5,625 nt of DNA from JAAZNO01 sp012798275 (GTDB lineage Bacteria > Chloroflexota > Anaerolineae > B4-G1 > SLSP01). A program made the position numbers and the translations under genes. The DNA is taken from contig DAOPQD010000144.1 in assembly GCA_035347995.1 (NCBI GenBank), forward strand, positions 1 through 5,625, read 5' to 3'. This document shows positions 1-5,617 of the stretch, in pieces. Numbering within the stretch: the stretch's first letter is position 1; every line of letters starts with the position of its first letter. The notes under the pieces are model-generated. The model was not told the DNA's origin. It ran no database searches and worked only from the letters and a program-made list of their open reading frames with translations.

Positions 1-10
1 ATTTCTCATC

Positions 11-40
11 TTATTCGTGAAATTCGTGTTCATTCGGGGC
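11..40. repeat. Degenerate ATTCGTG tandem repeat upstream of the GH13 gene
   Basis: ATTCGTG occurs at 13-19 and 22-28, and a third unit, ATTCGGG, at 32-38, so the motif recurs every 9-10 bases. The block ends ten bases before the Shine-Dalgarno site of the GH13 gene. It could be read through in frame from a GTG at 17, but the peptide so added (16 residues, basic) has no counterpart in the GH13 fold, so I treat it as non-coding. It resembles short intergenic repeats dispersed in some bacterial genomes; that resemblance is from memory and is not shown by this window. Confidence 0.5.
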
Positions 41-49
41 CATTTTCGC

Positions 50-55
50 AGGAGG
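50..55 (+). promoter_or_regulatory. Shine-Dalgarno site fixing the GH13 start
   Basis: AGGAGG lies 9 bases before the ATG at 65. It decides the start in favour of that ATG over the in-frame GTG at 17, which has no comparable site upstream and would add a repeat-encoded extension. Confidence 0.8.
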
Positions 56-64
56 AGCGTTTCG

Positions 65-1504
65 ATGACGATACAGACACCTGAATGGGCCAGACATGCT
101 GTTTTTTACCAGATCTTCCCGGATCGTTTCGCGCGTAGCGAGCGGGTGAAGAAGCCCGTGAACCTGGAACCGTGGGACTCGCCGCCGACGTCGCGCGGCT
201 TCAAGGGCGGGGATCTCCTGGGAGTGGTGGAGCACCTCGACTATCTGGAAGCGCTCGGCATCACGGCGATTTACTTCAACCCCATCTTCCAGTCGGCGGC
301 CAATCACCGTTATCACACGCATGACTATTTTCGCGTGGATCCCATCCTTGGCGGTGACGCGGCGTTGCGTGTGTTATTGGACGCGGCTCACGCGCGGGGC
401 ATTCGCGTGATACTCGATGGCGTCTTCAATCACGCGAGCCGGGGCTTCTATCAGTTCAACCATCTCATGGAAAACGGGCCGGCCTCGCCCTACACCGAGT
501 GGTTCCGGGTGCGAGAATTTCCCCTCAACGCCTTTGATGATCACAAAAAGCCCAATTATGCGTGTTGGTGGGACAATCGCGAGCTCCCGCAGCTCAACAC
601 GGAGCACATCCAGGTGCGCGAATTCCTCTTCGAGGTGGCGGAATATTGGCTCCGCGCCGGCATTGACGGCTGGCGGCTCGATGTACCCTTGGAGATCAAG
701 ACGCCCGGCTTCTGGGAGGAATTCCGGCGCCGCGTGCGGGCGATCAACCCCGACGCCTACATCGTCGCCGAGATCTGGGATGAGGCTCAGCCATGGCTCA
801 ATGGGGATCACTTTGATGCGGTGATGAATTATCCCTTCAACCGCGCCTGTCTGGAGTTCTTCGGCGACAAAGTCCTGAACACCCGGGAACATCCGGGCGG
901 CTTCAAACTCAAGCCGGCCGTCGCCAAGGGCTTCAGCGAGCAGGTGGAGCGGATGTTGAACCTTTATGCGCGGGAAGTGCTAGAAGTCCAGTACAATTTA
1001 CTCAGCAGCCATGACGAGCCGCGTTTCCTGACCATGGTGGGCGGCGACAAACGGCGGTTGCAGCTGGCGACGCTGTTCCAGATGTGCTATCCCGGCGCGC
1101 CGAGCGTCTATTATGGCGATGAAATCGGCCTGCAGGGCGGCGCGGACCCCGATTGTCGGCGCAGCTTCCCCTGGGATGAGACCCTGTGGGATCGGGAATT
1201 GCTCGCCGCCTTCAAGCGCGCTATCGCCTTGCGTCACGCCCATCCCGCGCTGCGGACAGGCAACTACATCACCTTGTATGCCAAAGGGCCGCTCTACGCC
1301 TTTGCCCGCCAGAATGAGGCGGAGACGGTAGTGGTGGCCATGAACGCCGGGGACAAGGCGGAGACCCTCACGCTTGATTTGAGGGGCGTCCTGTCCGGTG
1401 ATGTCCTGCTCAAGGATGCCTGGAGCGAGGAGACTGTCGCCGTCACGCAGGGCCGGCTCACCCTCACCGTGCCGCCTGTGGGCGCGCAGGTGTTGCTCGC
1501 GTGA
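65..1504 (+). CDS. GH13 alpha-glucan hydrolase (neopullulanase/cyclomaltodextrinase-like), catalytic protein without N-terminal CBM34
   Basis: This 479-residue protein is a retaining alpha-glycosidase of the alpha-amylase family, expected to hydrolyse alpha-1,4 (and perhaps alpha-1,6) bonds of maltodextrins, cyclodextrins or pullulan fragments. The (beta/alpha)8 barrel starts almost at once (HAVFYQIFPDRF, residues 11-22). Conserved GH13 regions are visible: region I DGVFNH 118-123; region V LPQLN 174-178, close to the MPKLN of the neopullulanase group; region II GWRLDV 202-207 with nucleophile D206; region III EIWDEA 236-241 with acid/base E236; region IV SSHDEPRF 314-321 with stabiliser D317. 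GDEIG is at 351-355, and a C-terminal beta domain runs from about 400. There is no signal peptide or membrane segment, so it should be cytoplasmic. Many neopullulanase/cyclomaltodextrinase relatives are about 580 residues with an N-terminal CBM34 domain, which is missing here. Family is certain; substrate is not, and alpha-amylase or alpha-glucosidase activity remains possible. No sugar transporter or regulator is adjacent. Confidence 0.9.
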   Translation: MTIQTPEWARHAVFYQIFPDRFARSERVKKPVNLEPWDSPPTSRGFKGGDLLGVVEHLDYLEALGITAIYFNPIFQSAANHRYHTHDYFRVDPILGGDAALRVLLDAAHARGIRVILDGVFNHASRGFYQFNHLMENGPASPYTEWFRVREFPLNAFDDHKKPNYACWWDNRELPQLNTEHIQVREFLFEVAEYWLRAGIDGWRLDVPLEIKTPGFWEEFRRRVRAINPDAYIVAEIWDEAQPWLNGDHFDAVMNYPFNRACLEFFGDKVLNTREHPGGFKLKPAVAKGFSEQVERMLNLYAREVLEVQYNLLSSHDEPRFLTMVGGDKRRLQLATLFQMCYPGAPSVYYGDEIGLQGGADPDCRRSFPWDETLWDRELLAAFKRAIALRHAHPALRTGNYITLYAKGPLYAFARQNEAETVVVAMNAGDKAETLTLDLRGVLSGDVLLKDAWSEETVAVTQGRLTLTVPPVGAQVLLA

Positions 1505-1563
1505 GTGGCGCCGGGAATCGCGGCTCGATAATAGCGACGGCTAATGAAACTCTAATCCCGCTC

Positions 1564-1594
1564 TTATCGAATTCAAATACTTTGCCGCTATACT
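1564..1594 (+). promoter_or_regulatory. Possible dnaK promoter
   Basis: TATACT at 1589-1594 is a good match to a housekeeping -10 box. The best upstream partner is TTATCG at 1564-1569, a weak -35 with a long 19-base spacer. ATCCCG (1555-1560) and CGGGAT (1596-1601) form an inverted repeat around the pair. The leader from here to the dnaK ATG would be about 105 bases. No CIRCE (TTAGCACTC-N9-GAGTGCTAA) and no HspR-type HAIR palindrome is present anywhere in 1505-1707, so the heat-shock control mode is not evident. Placement is by eye. Confidence 0.3.
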
Positions 1595-1695
1595 TCGGGA
1601 TAGTCACATGGGGTAGGAATGGCCGCGCGGAGGCCGGGGCTTTCTCGCGCAGCCGTTGTTAACGTGCCATCTAAGAAATGCACTTATGAGAATTC

Positions 1696-1701
1696 AGGAG
1701 G
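1696..1701 (+). promoter_or_regulatory. Shine-Dalgarno site fixing the dnaK start
   Basis: A perfect AGGAGG stands 6 bases before the ATG at 1708. It rules out the in-frame TTG at 1702, which touches the site directly. The resulting N-terminus MSKVVGIDLGTTNS is the standard DnaK start. Confidence 0.85.
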
Positions 1702-1707
1702 TTGCTA

Positions 1708-3624
1708 ATGAGTAAAGTAGTGGGCATTGACCTGGGAACGACCAATTCTGCAGTCGCGATCATGGAAGGCGGGCAGGTGACCGTGATCCCTACCGCTGAA
1801 GGGGACCGTCTGTGCCCCTCTGTGGTCGCTTTTACCAAGAAAAATGAGCGCCTGGTAGGGATCCCCGCCAAACGGCAGGCCATTGTGAACGCGGAGAACA
1901 CGGTTTTTTCGATCAAGCGCCTGATGGGGCGGCGGATGGATGAACGTGAGGTAGAAATCACGCGCCAGATGGTGCCTTATGCGATTGTCGAAGGGCCCCA
2001 AGGCGACGCGCGGGTACGGATTCCGATAGTGGACAAGACCTATACGCCGCAGGAAATCTCGGCGATGATTTTGCAGAAGCTCAAGAAGGACGCCGAGGCG
2101 TACCTGGGCGAACCGGTCACCAAAGCGGTCATCACCGTGCCGGCATACTTCAACGACAGCCAGCGGCAGGCGACCAAGGACGCCGGGCAGATCGCCGGGC
2201 TGGAAGTGGTCCGCATCATCAACGAGCCGACGGCTTCGGCGCTGGCGTATGGCCTCGATCGGAACGTGGATGAGACCATCCTGGTCTTTGACCTGGGCGG
2301 GGGAACTTTCGACGTCTCCATCCTGGAAGTGAGTGAGGGCCTCATCGAAGTGAAGTCCACCAACGGCGACACGCACCTGGGAGGCGATGACTGGGACGAG
2401 CGCGTGGTCCGCTGGATGCTCGAGGAATTTCGCAAGGATCAGGGCATTGATCTGTCGCAGGATCGGCAGGCGATGCAGCGGCTCCGTGAGGCTGGCGAGA
2501 AGGCGAAGATTGAGCTCTCCACGATGATGGAGACCGAGATCAATCTGCCCTTTATCACTGCCGACGCTTCCGGCCCCAAGCACCTGCAGCTGCGCCTGAC
2601 CCGCTCGAAGTTCGAGCAGCTCACGCGCGACCTGATGGAGCGCTGCCGTGGGCCTTTTGAAAAGGCGCTGCGCGACGCCAACCTGACTCCGGCGCAGCTC
2701 GATCAGGTGGTGTTGGTCGGCGGCGCGACGCGGATGCCTATGATTCAAGAGCTGGTGCGCCAGCTGACCGGCGGGCGGGAGCCCAACAAGGGCGTCAATC
2801 CTGATGAGGTCGTGGCGATTGGCGCGGCGATTCAGGGAGGCGTGCTTTCCGGCGATGTGACTGACATCCTCTTGCTGGACGTGACCCCGCTGTCTCTCGG
2901 TGTGGAGACGTTGGGAGAGCGCATGACGGTGCTCATCCCGCGCAACACGACCATTCCGGTCCGCAAGAGCGAGACCTTCACCACGGCGGAGAGTGGCCAG
3001 ACCGCGGTAGACATCAAAGTCTATCAAGGCGAACGGCCCATGGCGCCGGATAACATGCTGTTGGGCCAGTTCCGGCTGGATGGGATCCCGCCTGCCCCGC
3101 GCGGTGTGCCGCAGATCGAGGTGGCTTTCGACATTGACGCCAACGGCATTCTCAACGTCTCCGCCAAAGACAAGGCGACGGGCCGTGAGCAGAAGATCAC
3201 CATCACCGCTTCTACCAACCTCAGCAAGGAGGAAGTAGAGCGCTTGATCCAGCAGGCCAAGGTGCATGAGGCGGAGGATCGGCGCAAGCGGGATCTGGTG
3301 GACGCGCGCAACGAGGCGGACGCGCTCGCGTTCCAGATGGAAAAGACGCTGACCGATCTGGGCGATAAGGTGCCCGCGAATGTGCGGAGCCAGATCGAAA
3401 CCAAGATCGCTGATCTCAAGCGCGTGAAGGATGGGGATGACAGCGCCGCCATTCGTCGGGCCATGGATGACCTGCGCCAGGCGGCGATGCAGATTGGGCA
3501 GCAGATGTACGGCGAGGGCGAGGCGCCGGGCGGCTATGCGGGTCCCCAGGGTGGGCCGCAGAGTGGCCCGCAGCGCGGCCCTGAAGGCCCTGACGTTGTG
3601 GATGGCGAATACCGCGAGATGTGA
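1708..3624 (+). CDS. dnaK: Molecular chaperone DnaK (Hsp70)
   Basis: This 638-residue protein is full length for bacterial DnaK. It is a cytoplasmic ATP-dependent chaperone that binds exposed hydrophobic segments of unfolded proteins, working with the J-protein and GrpE coded downstream. The nucleotide-binding domain (about 1-385) shows the phosphate loop GIDLGTTNS at 6-14, the catalytic lysine K70 in FSIKRLMGR, TVPAYFNDSQRQATKDAG at 143-160, IINEPTASALAYG at 170-182, the second Hsp70 signature VFDLGGGTFDVSIL at 193-206 and the third, VVLVGGATRMP, at 334-344. The hydrophobic interdomain linker ILLLDVTPLSLG is at 387-398. The beta substrate-binding domain follows to about 505, then the helical lid. 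The tail, about 603-628, is rich in Gly, Pro and Gln, and the protein ends VVDGEYREM, a variant of the VVDA(E/D) ending common in bacterial DnaK. All key residues are intact. It is probably transcribed from its own promoter in the 203-base gap upstream. Confidence 0.98.
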   Translation: MSKVVGIDLGTTNSAVAIMEGGQVTVIPTAEGDRLCPSVVAFTKKNERLVGIPAKRQAIVNAENTVFSIKRLMGRRMDEREVEITRQMVPYAIVEGPQGDARVRIPIVDKTYTPQEISAMILQKLKKDAEAYLGEPVTKAVITVPAYFNDSQRQATKDAGQIAGLEVVRIINEPTASALAYGLDRNVDETILVFDLGGGTFDVSILEVSEGLIEVKSTNGDTHLGGDDWDERVVRWMLEEFRKDQGIDLSQDRQAMQRLREAGEKAKIELSTMMETEINLPFITADASGPKHLQLRLTRSKFEQLTRDLMERCRGPFEKALRDANLTPAQLDQVVLVGGATRMPMIQELVRQLTGGREPNKGVNPDEVVAIGAAIQGGVLSGDVTDILLLDVTPLSLGVETLGERMTVLIPRNTTIPVRKSETFTTAESGQTAVDIKVYQGERPMAPDNMLLGQFRLDGIPPAPRGVPQIEVAFDIDANGILNVSAKDKATGREQKITITASTNLSKEEVERLIQQAKVHEAEDRRKRDLVDARNEADALAFQMEKTLTDLGDKVPANVRSQIETKIADLKRVKDGDDSAAIRRAMDDLRQAAMQIGQQMYGEGEAPGGYAGPQGGPQSGPQRGPEGPDVVDGEYREM

Positions 3625-3653
3625 GTGTGAGGTGGTCGGGTACTGAAGTGCGC

Positions 3654-3681
3654 AAGGGGGTGGCGTGAAGGCCACCCTCTT
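3654..3681 (+). terminator. GC-rich hairpin just after dnaK (partial terminator or processing stem)
   Basis: AAGGGGGTGGC (3654-3664) pairs with GCCACCCTCTT (3671-3681) through 11 pairs including one G-U, around a 6-base loop. The bases that follow (GTCTAATCT) are only moderately T-rich, so as an intrinsic terminator it would be leaky. Lying 30 bases past the dnaK stop and before grpE, it could reduce read-through or protect the dnaK mRNA 3' end. Which of these applies cannot be told from sequence. Confidence 0.45.
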
Positions 3682-3712
3682 GTCTAATCTGGGGGGATGC
3701 GCGGCCTTTGAG

Positions 3713-3758
3713 AGGAGACGTCATCTGCTGGCGCGCATCGGGCAAGCAAGAGAATGTG
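3713..3758 (+). repeat. Composite repeat segment A, copy 1; decayed small-ORF start
   Basis: These 46 bases align without gaps to 5572-5617, with 36 identities by hand count. In the frame used at the right edge, this copy reads ICWRASGKQENV against MCWRTSSKNENV there. The ATG has become ATC (3723-3725), and the frame stops at TGA 3771-3773 after running into the heptamer repeat. Three of the differences are silent in that frame (TCG/TCA, AAG/AAA, GAG/GAA). It may be a remnant of a copied gene start or simply a non-coding dispersed repeat. An AGGAG precedes it, as in the other copy. Confidence 0.6.
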
Positions 3759-3816
3759 AGTCGTGAGTGGTGAGTAGAGACTGCGACAGCTCACGGCTCT
3801 CTATTTTTCGAGGAGG
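3756..3816 (+). repeat. Composite repeat segment B, copy 1: heptamer tandem repeat, hairpin and T-run before grpE
   Basis: Three 7-base units GTGAGTC, GTGAGTG and GTGAGTA run from 3756 to 3776. GAGTCGTGAG (3758-3767) pairs with CTCACGGCTC (3790-3799) over 10 pairs including one G-T, with a 22-base loop. A short T-run (3804-3808) follows, within CTCTATTTTT and then AGGAGG. The same order (heptamers, inverted repeat, CTCTATTTTTT, AGGAG) occurs at 5496-5576. The hairpin plus T-run could act as a weak terminator or attenuator just ahead of grpE, although the T-run starts 4 bases after the stem instead of directly on it. Confidence 0.65.
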
Positions 3817-3825
3817 AGGAAGGGC

Positions 3826-4470
3826 ATGGCCCCTGAAAGTAAAATTTTCCGTGTGCCGGTCAAAACCGTCAGCAGCGCCAAACCGGCTGAGCCTCAGCCA
3901 TTGGAAGAGGACCTCCCGCCGGCTGCCGAGGTGAAGCCTGCAACGGTCGCTGAAAGCGCTGCTGTAGCCTCGGAAGCATCTGCAACCGTGGAACCGGTGC
4001 GCGACTACGTGCGCGAAGCGCCCTCAGGCGCGGTGGATTGGCAGAGCGTGGCTTTACAGCTCCAGGCGGATGCGCAGGCCTATCGTCAACGGCAGGCCTT
4101 GCGTGACGCTCAGCGCCTGGCAGAAGAACGCGAGCGGCTCTTATTGCCTTTTTTCGACGTGATGGATAACCTGGAACGGACGTTGGCGGCGGCGGAGGAG
4201 AGCGCCCTGCCGGCGGAGCGGCCCTTGTATCAGGGCCTGGCGCTGACCTATCGCAGCATGTGCCATTTGCTGGAGCGAGAAGGGATCACGCCCATCGCGA
4301 CAGTGGGGGCGCCTTTTGACCCTCACGTGCACGAGGCCGTGGCTGTGGTCCCCGGAACAGCGGAGCAAGGGGCAGAGAGTGTGGTCGTCGAAGAAGTGCG
4401 ACGCGGTTATCGGCAGGGGGAGCGCGTGCTGCGCCCGGCGCGGGTCGTAGTGGCGCATCCCGTGGCCTGA
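3826..4470 (+). CDS. grpE: GrpE, nucleotide exchange factor of DnaK
   Basis: This 214-residue protein opens the DnaK nucleotide cleft to release ADP and so resets the chaperone cycle in the cytoplasm. Residues 1-70 are rich in Ala, Pro, Glu and Val and look disordered, as GrpE N-termini often do, but this one is on the long side. A helical segment, about 72-105, should form the dimer stalk. LLPFFDVMDNLERTL at 106-120 matches the family's LLPVxDNLERAL block. The C-terminal beta domain carries the GrpE signature, FDPHVHEAVAVV at 164-175, then VVEEVRRGYRQGERVLRPARVVVA at 187-210. The start is fixed by AGGAGGAGGA at 3811-3820 ahead of the ATG. The gene lies 201 bases after dnaK, beyond a hairpin and a repeat element, and 24 bases before dnaJ. 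Read-through from the dnaK promoter is likely, and I see no convincing promoter of its own. Confidence 0.95.
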   Translation: MAPESKIFRVPVKTVSSAKPAEPQPLEEDLPPAAEVKPATVAESAAVASEASATVEPVRDYVREAPSGAVDWQSVALQLQADAQAYRQRQALRDAQRLAEERERLLLPFFDVMDNLERTLAAAEESALPAERPLYQGLALTYRSMCHLLEREGITPIATVGAPFDPHVHEAVAVVPGTAEQGAESVVVEEVRRGYRQGERVLRPARVVVAHPVA

Positions 4471-4483
4471 GCTCGCGCAGCAG

Positions 4484-4489
4484 AGGAGG
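4484..4489 (+). promoter_or_regulatory. Shine-Dalgarno site of the J-protein gene
   Basis: AGGAGG stands 5 bases before the ATG at 4495, inside the 24-base gap after the grpE stop. It supports independent ribosome entry within a shared grpE-dnaJ transcript. Confidence 0.75.
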
Positions 4490-4494
4490 GGGGA

Positions 4495-5466
4495 ATGGAA
4501 TATAAAGATTACTACAACATTTTGGGGGTGTCGCGCGACGCCGACGAGAAGACCATCAAAACGGCGTATCGTCGCCTCGCTCGCGAGTATCATCCCGACA
4601 TGAACCCCAACAATCCCAATGCTGAGGAGCGCTTCAAGGAGATCAATGAGGCGTATGAGGTCCTTTCCGATCCGGAGAAGCGGCAACGGTATGACCGCTT
4701 CGGCAAGGATTGGCAGCAGTGGGGCCAAAATGGCGGGCGTCCAGAGGATTTTGACTGGTCTCAGTGGGCGGGAGGCTTCCCCGGCGGGCAGGGAGGCGTT
4801 CATTATCGGCGGGTGGAGGACTTGCAGGATCTGTTTGGTGGTTTTGGCGGCTCTGGTGGCGCCGGCGGTAGGGAAGGCACTTTTTCCGATTTCTTCGATT
4901 TGTTGTTTGGCGGGATGGGACGACGCGCTGGCGCGCAGACCTATCAGCAGCCGGCGCGCGCGTATGAGCAGCCCGTAGAAATCACCCTGGCGGAGGCGTA
5001 CCAGGGGGCGACGCGCGTCCTGCAGCTCGAAGGCCGGCGCCTGGAGGTGCGCATCCCCGCCGGGTCGGATAGTGGCACGCGCGTGCGCATTCCGGCCTCC
5101 GCTACCGGCATAGGGCGCGACATGCACCTGGTGGTCACCGTGCAACCCGATTCGCGCTTTGAGCGCAAAGGCGATGACTTGTACACCGAGGTGCCGGTGG
5201 ATCTCTACACCGCTCTCCTCGGCGGCGAAGTCGCGGTGCGGATGCCGGACAATCACTCGGTGATGCTGCGCATCCCGCCGGAGACGCAGAATGGCCGCCT
5301 GTTGCGGCTGCGGGGACAGGGGATGCCTCATTTGAACGAGCCGGCGACGCGGGGCGATCTGTACGCCAAAGTGGCCGTGCAACTTCCGGCTCACTTGAGC
5401 GACGAGGAAAAACGCCTGCTCCAGACCTTACGTGACCTGCGGCGGGGCGAGGGTCAACGCAAATGA
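4495..5466 (+). CDS. dnaJ: Class B J-protein (DnaJ/CbpA type, no zinc finger)
   Basis: This 323-residue Hsp40 co-chaperone stimulates the DnaK ATPase and hands over substrate. The J domain covers about 4-70 with the essential HPD at 33-35 and the helix IV region RYDRFG at 65-70. A Gly/Phe-rich stretch follows (about 92-145, with LFGGFGGSGG and FFDLLFGGMG). The C-terminal substrate-binding beta domains run from about 157 (YEQPVEITLAEAYQG) to about 300, with GDDLYTEVPVDLYTALLGGE at 226-245 and the usual RLRGQGMP at 271-278. LSDEEKRLLQTLRDL at 301-315 resembles the terminal dimerisation helix. The four CxxCxGxG zinc-binding repeats of class A DnaJ are absent, and the protein has no cysteine at all, so it is CbpA-like in architecture. 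It is named dnaJ here for its place beside dnaK and grpE; cbpA would be equally defensible. It is almost certainly co-transcribed with grpE. Confidence 0.93.
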   Translation: MEYKDYYNILGVSRDADEKTIKTAYRRLAREYHPDMNPNNPNAEERFKEINEAYEVLSDPEKRQRYDRFGKDWQQWGQNGGRPEDFDWSQWAGGFPGGQGGVHYRRVEDLQDLFGGFGGSGGAGGREGTFSDFFDLLFGGMGRRAGAQTYQQPARAYEQPVEITLAEAYQGATRVLQLEGRRLEVRIPAGSDSGTRVRIPASATGIGRDMHLVVTVQPDSRFERKGDDLYTEVPVDLYTALLGGEVAVRMPDNHSVMLRIPPETQNGRLLRLRGQGMPHLNEPATRGDLYAKVAVQLPAHLSDEEKRLLQTLRDLRRGEGQRK

Positions 5467-5489
5467 AGCTCTCCATACCGGGGATACAT

Positions 5490-5576
5490 GAAAATGTGAG
5501 CCGTGAGTTGTGAGTCGTGATCGAAGGCTGCTACGGCTCTCGACTCATGGCTTACTAATCTCTATTTTTTAAGGAG
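5490..5576 (+). repeat. Composite repeat segment B, copy 2: heptamer tandem repeat, inverted repeats and T-run after dnaJ
   Basis: The heptamers GTGAGCC, GTGAGTT and GTGAGTC plus a partial GTGA run from 5496 to 5520. They can pair in alternative ways with the downstream half: GAGCCGTGAGT (5498-5508) with ACTCATGGCTT (5543-5553, two G-T pairs), GAGTCG (5512-5517) with CGACTC (5541-5546), or GAGCCGT (5498-5504) with ACGGCTC (5533-5539). CTCTATTTTTT and AGGAG close the element at 5560-5576, matching 3799-3815 before grpE. The first bases, GAAAATGTG (5490-5498), also match the end of segment A (5609-5617), so A and B units alternate. Confidence 0.65.
5498..5570 (+). terminator. Possible terminator after dnaJ formed by the repeat
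   Basis: The inverted repeat of segment B copy 2 ends at 5553, and a six-T run lies at 5565-5570. Stem and T-run are 11 bases apart and the loop is long (34 bases), so it is a poor intrinsic terminator. Even so, it is the only termination candidate between dnaJ and the right-edge ORF. Confidence 0.3.
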
Positions 5577-5617
5577 ACGCCATGTGCTGGCGCACATCAT
5601 CCAAAAATGAAAATGTG
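5572..5617 (+). repeat. Composite repeat segment A, copy 2
   Basis: This is the ungapped counterpart of 3713-3758, with 36 of 46 bases identical by hand count. The match is strongest over the first 27 bases (24 identical), from AGGAGACG to the CATC at 5595-5598. This copy keeps the ATG at 5582 and overlaps the putative gene start described separately. After 5617 it diverges from copy 1: the heptamer GTGAGT run is absent. Confidence 0.6.

Noticed and set aside
17..64. An extended GTG start for the GH13 protein
   Set aside because: It would translate the ATTCGTG repeat and has no ribosome binding site; the ATG at 65 has AGGAGG at a suitable distance and begins just before the catalytic barrel.
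374..892. A 172-codon minus-strand frame inside the GH13 gene
   Set aside because: It is a shadow of the GH13 codon pattern, fully inside a gene with intact catalytic motifs, and shows no recognisable domain.
1505..1530. Terminator for the GH13 gene
   Set aside because: The best pairing is four GC pairs (GCCG with CGGC) and there is no T-run; no terminator can be supported.
1621..1650. Possible hairpin in the dnaK leader (GCGCG 1625-1629 with CGCGC 1646-1650, or GGCC pairs)
   Set aside because: The stem is only about five pairs of simple GC sequence; there is too little to call a riboswitch or thermosensor.
3619..3635. GTGAG-like bases at the dnaK stop codon as another heptamer repeat copy
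   Set aside because: ATGTGAGTGTGAGG resembles the heptamer run, but the 7-base spacing is broken and part of it is the conserved dnaK end; chance is the simpler reading.
1705..3675. A 656-codon open frame on the minus strand covering all of dnaK
   Set aside because: Long antisense frames opposite dnaK/hsp70 are a well-known by-product of its codon bias. The predicted protein is rich in His, Arg and Leu with no recognisable domain, and the + strand is an intact DnaK.
4141..5394. A 417-codon minus-strand frame across grpE and dnaJ
   Set aside because: It spans two solid + strand genes and their junction, has a low-complexity His/Arg/Leu-rich translation, and shows no family motif.
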